Origin: Acidiferrobacter sp.
GTDB taxonomy: Bacteria; Pseudomonadota; Gammaproteobacteria; Acidiferrobacterales; Acidiferrobacteraceae
DNA length: 13,053 nucleotides
Assembly: GCA_027335965.1 (NCBI GenBank)
Contig: DAHWGZ010000037.1
Span: 1 to 13,053, forward strand
Reading direction: 5' to 3'
This document shows positions 6,143 through 13,053 of this stretch, piece by piece. The first letter of the stretch is position 1. Every line of letters starts with the position of its first letter. The notes under the pieces were generated by a model. That model was not told the DNA's origin and ran no database searches. It was given only the letters and a program-made list of their open reading frames with translations. Made by a program: the position numbers and the translations under genes.

Positions 6143-7057
6143 ATGGAACACAACAATTCCGAGCACCACGTGGTGCAGGGTGAGGTCACGACCGCGGTCC
6201 GCGTGGCCAATGTATTCATCGCGGGGCTCATTTTCGTAGCCATCGCCGCCGGTATATGGCGCGGCGCTACCTCGGTGGCCCTGGGCCGCGAGGCCTGGGT
6301 ACAGGCGCTCATGCTCACCCAGGTGCTGTTTGCCATCGCCATCATCTTGTTGGGCAGCCTGGTCGAGGGCTTCGGCTTCGGCCTGTCCCTGGGGACCCGC
6401 TGGCCGTATACCCGCAACATCCTGACGCTTTTGGTGCGCGGGGATCCGGAGGCGGCCCATCGGGTGGTGGCGACCACGCTTGGCCTCATCGGGGTGGCGC
6501 TCGTGGTCCTGCATCCCGACGCCGCGACCATCACCGGGCTTGCCCTGATCGTGGCCACCGCGCTCTTTGGCATGGGGACCTTGCACGTGCTGGCGGGCCG
6601 GGCGCCGGCGTTCGTGCATGGCACGCATGGGCTTTTGGCCTACAGCGTGCTCCTATCCTATCTCGTGGGCCTGCGTTACCCGGATATCCATTTTCTTTCG
6701 TACCTCGACGCCAATATCGCCTTGCACGCGGTATTCCTGGCGATCTTTCTCGGCGGAATGACCACCGGCCAGCGGGGCTTCGGGCAAGCGATCGAGCCCT
6801 TCGTCGCGCCCAAGCGCGCCTCGCAGTGGACGGTGGCCGTGCATATCCTCGCCGCCTTGCTGGTCGTCGGCACCCTCGGCTGGATGATGCCCGCCTATCC
6901 CGTGGCGTTTTATCTCGCGGTCGCGCAGTTTGCGGTCGGGTTCCTGCTGTTTCATGGCGTGAGCCTGCGTCCCAAGGCCCCGGGCGCGGTCGTGGTGTTC
7001 CATCAGGCCATGGTGCTCGCCATTACCCTGGCGATCGTATTGAACGGGAAGGTGTAG
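6143..7057 (+). CDS. Multi-pass membrane protein, tentatively COX15/CtaA-like (heme A synthase-like)
   Basis: A 304-residue, very hydrophobic protein with about eight or nine membrane helices. The coding sequence is solid: high GC at third positions, location inside the operon and a GAGGAGG just before ATG 6143. Histidines recur at or near helix ends: H106 in AHR, H148, H159 and H162 in FVHGTHG, H195, H234, H271 and H287 in FHQAMVLAI. COX15/CtaA heme A synthases are eight-helix proteins with paired heme-binding histidines, often HR in the second helix, and they are commonly encoded beside heme O synthase. The next gene here is cyoE. That context plus the histidine pattern suggests a divergent heme A synthase, but I do not see a family signature strong enough to be sure. 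Another cofactor-assembly or b-heme membrane protein is possible. A GTG at 6113 is in frame but has no ribosome-binding site. Confidence 0.6.
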   Translation: MEHNNSEHHVVQGEVTTAVRVANVFIAGLIFVAIAAGIWRGATSVALGREAWVQALMLTQVLFAIAIILLGSLVEGFGFGLSLGTRWPYTRNILTLLVRGDPEAAHRVVATTLGLIGVALVVLHPDAATITGLALIVATALFGMGTLHVLAGRAPAFVHGTHGLLAYSVLLSYLVGLRYPDIHFLSYLDANIALHAVFLAIFLGGMTTGQRGFGQAIEPFVAPKRASQWTVAVHILAALLVVGTLGWMMPAYPVAFYLAVAQFAVGFLLFHGVSLRPKAPGAVVVFHQAMVLAITLAIVLNGKV

Positions 7058-7097
7058 GGGGCGGTCGCGACGGACGCGGCGGCAGGCAGGAGGGGTC

Positions 7098-8090
7098 ATG
7101 ACAACAAAGGTAGTGAAGGGGCCGGTGACGCCGGTCACGGGCGCCGGCGCCGCGATGGCGGTGTTGCGCGACCTGTTGGTGCTCGCCAAGGCACGCGTGG
7201 TGTCGCTGTTGGTGTTCACGGGCGCGGTCGGCGCGGTGCTGGCCCCGGGCTTCCCGCGGCATCTTTGGGGCGCCGGCGCCGGGCTTTTGGGGATCGCGCT
7301 CGCCGGGGGCGCGGGGGGCGTGATCAATCAGCTGATCGAGCCGTCTTTGGACCAACACATGCGCCGCACCCGCCGCCGGCCGCTCGCCGTCGGCCGGATC
7401 TCGCGACGCCACGCGGTGATGTTCGCGGCCGCCCTGTTCGCGGCATCGGTGCTCGTGCTGCTGTTTGCGACCAATCTCTGGACGCTCGCCTTCACGCTCA
7501 TCGGCACCCTGGGTTATGGGGTGATCTACACGGTCTACCTGAAGCCCAATACCCCATGGAACATCGTCTGGGGCGGCATCGGCGGCGCGTTGCCGCCGAT
7601 CATAGGCTGGACGGCCGCCGGTGGGGCGCCGGATGCCCTGTTGCCCTGGAGCCTCGTGGCGCTGGTGTCGGTCTGGACCCCGGCGCACTTCTGGCCACTT
7701 GCGATCTGCTGCCGCGAGGATTACGCGAAGGCCTGCATCCCGATGCTGCCGGTGACGCACGGCGTCGACCGCACGCGCCGCGAGATTGTGAATTACGCCA
7801 TCGCCACGCTCATCGTGAGCCTGATCCCGGTGATCGCCAACCAGAACCTGCCGTACGCGGTGGCGGCCGCGGGCCTCGGCCTCTATTACCTCGGCATGAC
7901 CCTGAAATTGCGGCGCATGCCCGTCGATGAGGAGATGGACCGCTACGCGCGACGCGTGTTTCAGGTCTCGATCAGCTATCTCTTTGCCTTGTTCAGCCTG
8001 CTCGTCATCGGTCATTACATGGGCCCGAGCGATGTGCTGCGCTCGGCGGATGCCATGGCGCGCGCGTTTGCCCACCGCGTCCTAGGCTAG
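7098..8090 (+). CDS. cyoE: Protoheme IX farnesyltransferase (heme O synthase)
   Basis: This 330-residue UbiA-family prenyltransferase converts heme b to heme O by adding a farnesyl group from farnesyl diphosphate, making the cofactor of the oxidase encoded upstream. The first substrate-binding motif is N77-x3-E81-x3-D85 followed by MRRTRRRPLAVGRIS; the usual first aspartate is glutamate. The second region, W193-TPAHFWPLAI and D208-YAKACIPMLPV, is typical of CyoE/CtaB. About eight or nine membrane helices are visible. The N-terminus is somewhat longer than in E. coli (296 residues). The ATG at 7098 follows AGGAGG (7088-7093) by 4 bases, and the gap to the preceding gene is 40 bases, so it belongs to the same operon. 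It is the last gene before the convergent tetH. Confidence 0.95.
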   Translation: MTTKVVKGPVTPVTGAGAAMAVLRDLLVLAKARVVSLLVFTGAVGAVLAPGFPRHLWGAGAGLLGIALAGGAGGVINQLIEPSLDQHMRRTRRRPLAVGRISRRHAVMFAAALFAASVLVLLFATNLWTLAFTLIGTLGYGVIYTVYLKPNTPWNIVWGGIGGALPPIIGWTAAGGAPDALLPWSLVALVSVWTPAHFWPLAICCREDYAKACIPMLPVTHGVDRTRREIVNYAIATLIVSLIPVIANQNLPYAVAAAGLGLYYLGMTLKLRRMPVDEEMDRYARRVFQVSISYLFALFSLLVIGHYMGPSDVLRSADAMARAFAHRVLG

Positions 8091-8095
8091 TAGGG

Positions 8096-8119
8096 CCGCG
8101 CCGACCGCCGCGGGCGCGG
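8096..8119. terminator. GC-rich hairpin between convergent cyoE and tetH
   Basis: CCGCGCC (8096-8102) pairs with GGCGCGG (8113-8119) around a 10-base loop. It occupies most of the 33-base gap between the two convergent genes, so it could serve as a stop signal for both strands. No T run accompanies it on either side, so Rho-independent termination is not assured. Confidence 0.35.
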
Positions 8120-8123
8120 GCGC

Positions 8124-9635
8124 TCAGGAACGCGTCCCAAAGCGCGGGTACACGCTTTTGACCGGCAGGGCGTTGATCCAATCCCAGGAATTGCCGAGAT
8201 ACATCGTGCCGCCGACGATGGTCGGGCTCACGATCCCGAAACGCCCACCGACATAATGGTGGCCCAGGACCCGCCCGGTCTTGGGATTCAGGGCGTAGAC
8301 GTTGGGACCCGTCGAGATATAGAGGACGCCCTTGTAGTCGGTGGGCGCGCCGCGTCCGGCGCCCGCCGGGCCCGCGTTTGGCACATGCCAGGTCCACGCC
8401 ACGCGGCCCGTGCGCAGGTTGATCGCCTGGTAGTCGGAGGTGACCGGCGAGCCGACGTAGACCATGCCGTGGATGATCATCGGCACCCCGCCCTTGAAGG
8501 CGGGGACCTTGTGGCCACGCCCCATGTCGTGGGTCCACAGGACCCGCCCGGAGCGGGCGTCGTAGGCGCGCACGATGGTGGTGAGTGTCGGGTGGCCGTC
8601 CACCTTGCGGGGATCGGCCACGGCGTCCATGACGACGATGCCATGACGGACCGCCGGCGAGACGTCGCCCATGCCGGTATTGGCGGCCCCCGGGATGCTC
8701 CCTTTCCACAGCACCCGACCGGTGCGCGCATTCAGGGCGTAGAGCCCGGGGACCACGGACATGGACACGAACACGCGGTGGTGCCAGGCCGCCGGGCTCG
8801 ACATGTTGGCGATCCCGCCGACGTGGGTCACCCAGCGCTTATGGCCGGTGCGCGCACTGATCGCATAGATATTGCCGTCCCCGGTGCTGATATAGAGCGA
8901 GTGATAGGCGTAGGCCGGCGTGGGCATGGCATCGCCGGCGGTGGGGAAGTGCCACAAGAGCTTGCCGTTATGGGCATTCAGGCAGTAGACCCCGTTGTAA
9001 CTGATGTCCTTGCCGCGCCCGGCGGTCTTGGGATCGTGGGCATAGTGGATGACATTCGCGAAATTGAACGACACGCTGCCCGCCGAGAGATAGACGCGGC
9101 CGGCATCCACGAGCGGATTGCCCATGAGATTGTTGCCGACCGGGCTCGCCCGCCAGATCAGGTGTCCGGTGCGGGCATTGACCGCGTAGGCGAAGCTGTC
9201 ATCGCTCTCCGCGTACACGACGCCGCCGACCACCGACACCCCGAGCGCATTGCCATAGGACTGGGTCTGCACCGGCAAGGCCTCCCTCACGCCATAGACG
9301 CCCGCCCCAAAAGGCCGCTTGTCGGTCAGCGGCCAGGCGCGCGCCTCCGGGAAATTCCAGGACACGCCATGGCGGATCCACGCCGGCGCGTGCGCGGATA
9401 CGGCGAACGCGGCGTTATGATTCGGGCCGCCATAGGCATGGGTCCAGCGCTTGGGTCCCACGCGGTCGGCGGGGGGCGGCGCATTGCGCGGGAAGGTGAC
9501 GGTCGCAAACGGGCCGAAAGGGTCTAGGGGGTTGTTGCCGGGGTCATGCGGGACGCTCAGGGGCGCGGCCGAGGCGGCGGAGGCGACTGCAAGGGCGATC
9601 AGGGTGGGGGCGAGTCGAAACCGGCGTATCGGCAT
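8124..9635 (-). CDS. tetH: Tetrathionate hydrolase (secreted PQQ-like beta-propeller enzyme)
   Basis: The 503-residue protein starts with a signal peptide (cleavage near A23/A24) and folds as a PQQ-like beta-propeller with repeated units such as YALNARTGRVLWKG. Segments RWTHAYGGPNHNAAF (63-77), AESDDSFAYAVNARTG (142-157), AFKGGVPMI (379-387) and GNSWDWI (481-487) agree closely with the acidithiobacillus tetrathionate hydrolase as I remember it. That enzyme hydrolyses tetrathionate to thiosulfate, sulfur and sulfate outside the cytoplasm at acid pH. D324 in GMGDVSP probably corresponds to its reported key Asp325. No CxxCH heme motif is present, and PQQ dehydrogenase or BamB is less likely given this match. 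AAGGAG lies 6 bases before the ATG. The tcsRS or doxDA genes that accompany tetH in Acidithiobacillus are not in this window. Confidence 0.92.
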   Translation of the reverse strand: MPIRRFRLAPTLIALAVASAASAAPLSVPHDPGNNPLDPFGPFATVTFPRNAPPPADRVGPKRWTHAYGGPNHNAAFAVSAHAPAWIRHGVSWNFPEARAWPLTDKRPFGAGVYGVREALPVQTQSYGNALGVSVVGGVVYAESDDSFAYAVNARTGHLIWRASPVGNNLMGNPLVDAGRVYLSAGSVSFNFANVIHYAHDPKTAGRGKDISYNGVYCLNAHNGKLLWHFPTAGDAMPTPAYAYHSLYISTGDGNIYAISARTGHKRWVTHVGGIANMSSPAAWHHRVFVSMSVVPGLYALNARTGRVLWKGSIPGAANTGMGDVSPAVRHGIVVMDAVADPRKVDGHPTLTTIVRAYDARSGRVLWTHDMGRGHKVPAFKGGVPMIIHGMVYVGSPVTSDYQAINLRTGRVAWTWHVPNAGPAGAGRGAPTDYKGVLYISTGPNVYALNPKTGRVLGHHYVGGRFGIVSPTIVGGTMYLGNSWDWINALPVKSVYPRFGTRS

Positions 9636-9682
9636 GGCATGCTCCTTTTATGGCGGCGAGATGGGCGCGCTTTGCGTGGCCC

Positions 9683-9711
9683 TATTGAGAGCAGACCGAT
9701 CCCGGGGGCAA
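9683..9711 (-). promoter_or_regulatory. Weak candidate tetH promoter
   Basis: On the minus strand TTGCCC (9711-9706) and TCAATA (9688-9683) are 17 bases apart, with the -10 about 47 bases before the tetH ATG. The -10 match is poor. The -35 overlaps a pair of CCCGGG blocks (9701-9706 and 9718-9723) that form an inverted repeat with an 11-base spacer, a possible operator. Confidence 0.22.
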
Positions 9712-9822
9712 ATGGTTCCCGGGCTCGGGCGCATCCATGATGGGCCGCGCGCAATGGCCACGCCTCTGTCGGACGGCCGATGGGGTGCAGGGACTATGGG
9801 CCTTGAGTCGCGCGTCGGGCCT

Positions 9823-9856
9823 TGGGCCCTCGCGCTGGCTGCCACGCGAGGGCCCA
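9823..9856. repeat. Long perfect hairpin between kup and tetH
   Basis: TGGGCCCTCGCG (9823-9834) is the exact reverse complement of CGCGAGGGCCCA (9845-9856), giving a 12-bp stem with a 10-base loop. GGGCCTTG occurs twice just beside it (from about 9798 and 9817). There is no T run, so if it is a terminator of kup it is not of the classical type. It may instead be a protein-binding or mRNA-stabilising element. Confidence 0.55.
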
Positions 9857-9955
9857 TGGGATGGGCGATGCAGCGGTGTGGAGGATGCGAGGATGTCCGC
9901 TCGGCTCAGGGGAAAAGCCGGGCGCGCGGGAGGGGTCGGCCGCAAGCCGGACAGC

Positions 9956-9972
9956 GGCGCGCCGGGCGCGCC
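9956..9972. repeat. Double GGCGCGCC palindrome downstream of kup
   Basis: Two identical 8-bp palindromes, GGCGCGCC at 9956-9963 and 9965-9972, are separated by one G, about 50 bases past the kup stop. Together they can form a very GC-rich stem on either strand and may help stop kup transcription. Such sites are rare by chance even in GC-rich DNA, but no function is shown. Confidence 0.4.
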
Positions 9973-10021
9973 TCATAAGCCGCAATCGCGGGCGAATCGC
10001 TGACCGGGACGGCTATTTTGA

Positions 10022-11923
10022 CTAGGAATCGTTAACGGGCGTTAGAAGGCGATCGGGAAGCTCGACGATATCGCCAAGCTCCATGACCTGGTTTGCCGGC
10101 AAGTGAAAGAAGTCGATGGCGGTGGCCGAGGCCTTGAGCATGACCGCGAACAGGCGCTGGCGCCATAGGGCGAGCGAGCCGCCGGCCTTGGGCAGTATGT
10201 GCTGGCGCGACACGAAGTAGGTGGTGTCGGCGGGATTCCAGGGGAATGGAAGCGCGACGTTCGCCAAGAGCCCGGGGATATCCGGGTGTTCCATGAAGCC
10301 GTAGCGGGCGGTGAGGCCGTATAGTCCGCTGCCGTAGTCGCGGATCGCCGCGCGCTCGGCCGGCGAAACGCGGGGCGTGGACTCGAACTGGATGGTCAGG
10401 ATCACGACGCGCTCGTGCAGGACCTTGTTGTGCTTGAGGTTGTGCAGCAGGGTATGGGGGATGCCGCCTTCGCGCACGGTCATGAAGACCGCCGTTCCCG
10501 AAACCCGGTTGATGGCGCTGGCGGCGATCATGCCCAGGAATTCCGGTATCGACAGGGACCCGGGCGAGAGCGCCTGTAGCAAGAGCTTGCGGCCGCGCCG
10601 CCAGGTCGACATGAGGGTGAAGACCGCAAGCCCGATGGAGACCGGTACCCAGCCGCCGGCGACGAATTTTACGATGTTGGCGCTGAAAAAGACCCCGTCT
10701 ATGAGGACGAAGAATCCCGAGAACAGGCCGGCCTTCCAGAGCGGCCAGCGCCAGTTCTGGCGGGCCACGAAAAACACGAGGATGGTGGTAAAGAGCATGG
10801 TCCCGGTGACCGCCGTGCCGTAGGCAAAGCTCAAGGCATTGGATGACCGGAACGCGAGGATGATGAGGATGACGGCGATCATCAATGCCCAGTTCAGGCC
10901 CGGCAGATAGATCTGGCCGCGTTCGCTTGCCGAGGTATGGCGGATGGTGAGCCGCGGCAGATAGCCGAGCATGGAGGCCTGGCGGGTCGCCGAGTAGGCG
11001 CCGGTGATGATCGATTGCGAGGCGATGACCGTGGCGATGCCGGAGATCAGCACCATGGGGATCGTGGCCCATCCCGGGAACATCTTGAAAAACGGGTTCT
11101 GCGCGGCCGCCGGATGCAGGATGAGCAGCGCCCCTTGCCCGAGGTAATTGAAGGCAAGCGATGGCAGCACCACGAAATACCACGCGAGCCGGATCGGGCG
11201 CGCGCCGAAGTGGCCAAGATCGGCATACAGCGCCTCGGCGCCAGTGACCGCAAGCACCACCGCCCCAAGGATCGTAAAGCCCCCCAGGCCGTGGGTCAGC
11301 AGCATATGCAGGCCGAGCCACGGATCGAGCGCGCGGATCACGGAGGGGGCTTGCGCCACCCACGCCACTCCGGATATGAGCAGGATCAAAAACCAGGCAA
11401 ACATGGCCGGGCCGAAGAAGCGGCTTATGGCCGCCGTGCCGCGCCTTTGTATCCAAAAGAGGCCGATGATGATACCCACCGACAGTGGCACCACGAGCGG
11501 GGTCAGGCGCACCGACGCGACCTCCATGCCCTGCAGCGCCGAGAGCACCGAGATTGCCGGGGTGATGGCACCGTCCCCATAGAACAGCGAGGCCCCGAGG
11601 AGCCCGAGGGCAAAGATCACCCAGCGCGTGCGCGATCCCTCGGGCTGTCCGCGCGCGGCGAGCCCGGTAATGACCATGACACCGCCCTCGCCATGCTCGT
11701 CGGCACGCATGACAAACCAGGCGTACTTGACGGCCACTATCAGGATCAGGGTCCAGAGGATGAGTGAGATGATGGCGAGGAGGTGCGCGGCGGTCGGGGG
11801 CATCGACAGCGCCGCCAGGCACGCGCTTAGGGTGTAGAGCGGGCTTGTGCCGATGTCGCCGAACACCACCCCAAGGGCGGCCACGGCGAGCCACGGGAGT
11901 CCTGCTTTCGCGTCTTCTGTCAT
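10022..11923 (-). CDS. kup: Kup-family low-affinity potassium transporter (K+/H+ symporter)
   Basis: The 633-residue inner-membrane protein (E. coli Kup 622) has the family's 12 helices and a C-terminal cytoplasmic domain from about residue 440. Signature segments are GVVFGDIGTSPLYT (18-31), RADEHGEGG (73-81) and YGDGAITPAISVLSA (115-129). Later ones are TGAEALYADLGHFG, the QASMLGYLPR segment and FAYGTAVTGTM. Kup takes up potassium together with protons and is the transporter E. coli favours at low external pH; an acidophile may use potassium to help set its membrane potential. AGGGGAG lies 4 bases before the ATG. The gene has its own promoter and is separated from ppsA by 468 bases, so it is probably a single transcript. 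Confidence 0.97.
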   Translation of the reverse strand: MTEDAKAGLPWLAVAALGVVFGDIGTSPLYTLSACLAALSMPPTAAHLLAIISLILWTLILIVAVKYAWFVMRADEHGEGGVMVITGLAARGQPEGSRTRWVIFALGLLGASLFYGDGAITPAISVLSALQGMEVASVRLTPLVVPLSVGIIIGLFWIQRRGTAAISRFFGPAMFAWFLILLISGVAWVAQAPSVIRALDPWLGLHMLLTHGLGGFTILGAVVLAVTGAEALYADLGHFGARPIRLAWYFVVLPSLAFNYLGQGALLILHPAAAQNPFFKMFPGWATIPMVLISGIATVIASQSIITGAYSATRQASMLGYLPRLTIRHTSASERGQIYLPGLNWALMIAVILIILAFRSSNALSFAYGTAVTGTMLFTTILVFFVARQNWRWPLWKAGLFSGFFVLIDGVFFSANIVKFVAGGWVPVSIGLAVFTLMSTWRRGRKLLLQALSPGSLSIPEFLGMIAASAINRVSGTAVFMTVREGGIPHTLLHNLKHNKVLHERVVILTIQFESTPRVSPAERAAIRDYGSGLYGLTARYGFMEHPDIPGLLANVALPFPWNPADTTYFVSRQHILPKAGGSLALWRQRLFAVMLKASATAIDFFHLPANQVMELGDIVELPDRLLTPVNDS

Positions 11924-12391
11924 GTGGCTCCCCTACATCTGATGGCAGACCCGCGGGGCGGGGCGTAGCCGGCCATGATAACGGCTCACGCCGCTCTCTC
12001 AAAGCCCAAGCCCTGGCGCAAGGTCGATGCGCGATGCCGCCGGCCTGGTGCCATCAAACGGCATCCGAGACTTATGTCTGCGAGGCCGCTTCCCGCAAGA
12101 CCCGGTCGGTCTCGGCGGGCGCCTGTGGCCATAAACGCAAACGATCCGACGCGAGGCGAGGAGGGCGAGCTGGCGGATCGGCGATTGGTACAGCCCTGGG
12201 CGGACCCTACACTGGCATCGGTCGCGCGGGCCATTCGCCGCCGGGGTTGTCGCCGATCCCACCGGCGTCTCGGCTATGATCTCGCGGGGGTGATAAGCAG
12301 CGGGGAGGTGCGGGGCCCGATGAGGTCGACGGGCGCCTGCGCGGCGAGCCCAATGGCGAATGGCCGCTGGTGGAGCGCGGGTACCGGCCGG
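11924..12391. other. ppsA-kup intergenic region
   Basis: This 468-base gap contains the kup promoter and leader near its left end. The remainder shows no gene I can support: the plus-strand frame at 11975-12421 is Arg/Ala-rich, has no homology I recognise and runs into ppsA. A perfect palindrome ACCGGCCGGT (12383-12392) touches the ppsA stop codon. No T-run terminator for ppsA is visible. Confidence 0.55.
11975..12002 (-). promoter_or_regulatory. Sigma70-like promoter of kup
   Basis: On the minus strand TTGAGA (12002-11997, five of six consensus bases) and TATCAT (11980-11975, five of six) are spaced by 16 bases. The -10 lies 51 bases before the kup start, leaving a short leader. This is the best promoter match in the window. 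Confidence 0.55.
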
Positions 12392-13053
12392 TTACTCGGG
12401 GCCGTGCGCGCCGCTTTCTGACGCGGGGCGTGGGGCCCGGCCGAGACGACGCTCGATCTCCAGGACCTGGCGGGTGACGGCAAGTACCGCATCCGGATTC
12501 AGGCTCATCGAATCAATGCCGAGCTCGACCAAAAATTCGGCGATTTCAGGATAATCGGAGGGGGCCTGGCCGCATAGCCCCGAGTAGCACCTGTTACGCT
12601 GGCAGCCCTCGACGGCAAGCCGGATCATGGCCTTTACCCCCGGGTCGCGTTCGTCATAGGAAGAGGCGACGATGGCCGAGTCCCGGTCGACGCCGAGGGT
12701 GAGCTGAGTGAGGTCGTTGGTGCCGATGGAGAACCCATCGAAGTCGCGCGCGAAGGCGTCGATCGACAGTACGTTGTTTGGGATCTCGCACATGAGATAG
12801 AGGGCAAGGCCATGCTCTCCGCGCCTGAGACCGAGTTCGGCCAGTCGCGCGACGATCGCCCGCCCTTCCTCCACCCGGCGGCAGAATGGCACCATGATGC
12901 GCACATTGCTAAGCCCCATGTCCGCGCATACCCGGCGCACGGCCGCGCACTCGAGCGCGAAGCCATCGGCATAGGCCGGGTGCAGGTAGCGCGCCGCCCC
13001 CCGGAAGCCGAGCATGGGATTGGCCTCCGCTGGCTCAAAGGTGCGCCCGCCGA
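12392..13053 (-). CDS. ppsA: Phosphoenolpyruvate synthase, C-terminal part (cut by window edge)
   Basis: About 220 C-terminal residues of PEP synthase, which makes phosphoenolpyruvate from pyruvate and ATP for gluconeogenesis and, in autotrophs, carbon assimilation. The frame enters from the right edge with GGRTFEPAEANPMLGFRGA, the typical start of the PEP/pyruvate-binding barrel segment. Further motifs are NVRIMVPFCR, the metal-binding glutamate in LMCEIPNNV, FSIGTNDLTQLTLGVDRDS, and CGQAPSDYPE, which holds the catalytic cysteine of the family. The last about 15 residues (from RAPRPASES) are a short extension. The stop is TAA at 12394-12392. The phosphohistidine and ATP-grasp domains lie outside the window. 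The start codon is not visible. Confidence 0.95.
   Translation of the reverse strand, partial: GGRTFEPAEANPMLGFRGAARYLHPAYADGFALECAAVRRVCADMGLSNVRIMVPFCRRVEEGRAIVARLAELGLRRGEHGLALYLMCEIPNNVLSIDAFARDFDGFSIGTNDLTQLTLGVDRDSAIVASSYDERDPGVKAMIRLAVEGCQRNRCYSGLCGQAPSDYPEIAEFLVELGIDSMSLNPDAVLAVTRQVLEIERRLGRAPRPASESGAHGPE

Larger units (their letters stand above)
9636..10021. other. kup-tetH intergenic region
   Basis: This 386-base gap has no convincing gene; open frames here are shadows or low-complexity. It contains a 12-bp perfect hairpin (9823-9856), two copies of the palindrome GGCGCGCC one base apart (9956-9963 and 9965-9972), a CCCGGG inverted repeat (9701-9723) and the tetH ribosome-binding site. 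Its size and content indicate that tetH has its own promoter and is not simply read through from kup. Confidence 0.6.

Noticed and set aside
8256..9527. A 423-codon plus-strand frame opposite tetH
   Set aside because: It is a shadow of tetH; its low-complexity composition and lack of homology rule it out.
8124..9635. Naming the beta-propeller protein a PQQ dehydrogenase or BamB
   Set aside because: The segments RWTHAYGGP, AESDDSFAYA and GNSWDWI and the length match tetrathionate hydrolase much better.
10032..12002. A 656-codon alternate frame within kup
   Set aside because: It is an out-of-frame reading of the clear kup gene, with an Arg/His/Pro-rich translation and no domain.
11975..12421. 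A 148-codon plus-strand frame between kup and ppsA
   Set aside because: It overlaps the kup promoter and the ppsA stop, is Arg/Ala-rich and has no ribosome-binding site or homology.
1..13053. tRNA, rRNA, CRISPR array or replication origin
   Set aside because: I looked for cloverleaf-like sequences, evenly spaced repeats and DnaA-box clusters and saw none. A tRNA or Rfam scan would settle it.

Overview
The window is GC-rich proteobacterial DNA. It carries a heme-copper quinol oxidase operon of the cytochrome bo3 type (cyoA-cyoB-cyoC-cyoD, a multi-pass membrane protein gene, then cyoE) on the plus strand. It faces a minus-strand set made of a tetrathionate hydrolase gene (tetH), a Kup potassium transporter gene and the 3' end of a phosphoenolpyruvate synthase gene (ppsA). 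Tetrathionate hydrolase is known from acidophilic sulfur oxidisers. With the high GC content and the quinol oxidase it points to an acidophilic, sulfur- (perhaps iron-) oxidising gammaproteobacterium of the Acidiferrobacter/Acidithiobacillus kind. The genus is an inference and was not searched.

Layout. Positions 1-92 hold the last codons of an unknown gene. Positions 123-1092 are a small accessory island of lower third-position GC. It holds a minimal nucleotidyltransferase (MNT) antitoxin gene, its HEPN partner broken by a one-base frameshift, and the C-terminal remnant of an IS200/IS605 TnpA transposase that ends in a strong hairpin. Positions 1093-1879 have no convincing gene. They contain nested inverted repeats, a hairpin followed by seven T's that looks like an intrinsic terminator, and an AT-rich promoter-like patch with a 12-bp perfect palindrome just before cyoA. 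Positions 1880-8090 are the oxidase operon. Positions 8124-9635 (minus) are tetH, 10022-11923 (minus) are kup behind a good sigma70-like promoter, and 12392-13053 (minus) are the end of ppsA.

How the genes fit together. Secreted TetH hydrolyses tetrathionate to oxidisable sulfur species. Electrons from sulfur oxidation enter the quinone pool, and the CyoABCD oxidase passes them to oxygen while pumping protons. CyoE makes heme O for that oxidase. The membrane protein between cyoD and cyoE resembles the heme A synthase (COX15/CtaA) architecture. If that reading is right, the enzyme may carry heme A while remaining a quinol oxidase, because subunit II clearly lacks the CuA ligands. Kup imports potassium by proton symport, which suits life at low pH.

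The points most worth a second look are the CtaA-like gene inside a cyo operon, an 8-residue insertion beside the quinol site of CyoB, the possible structured RNA upstream of cyoA, and the broken MNT/HEPN module.
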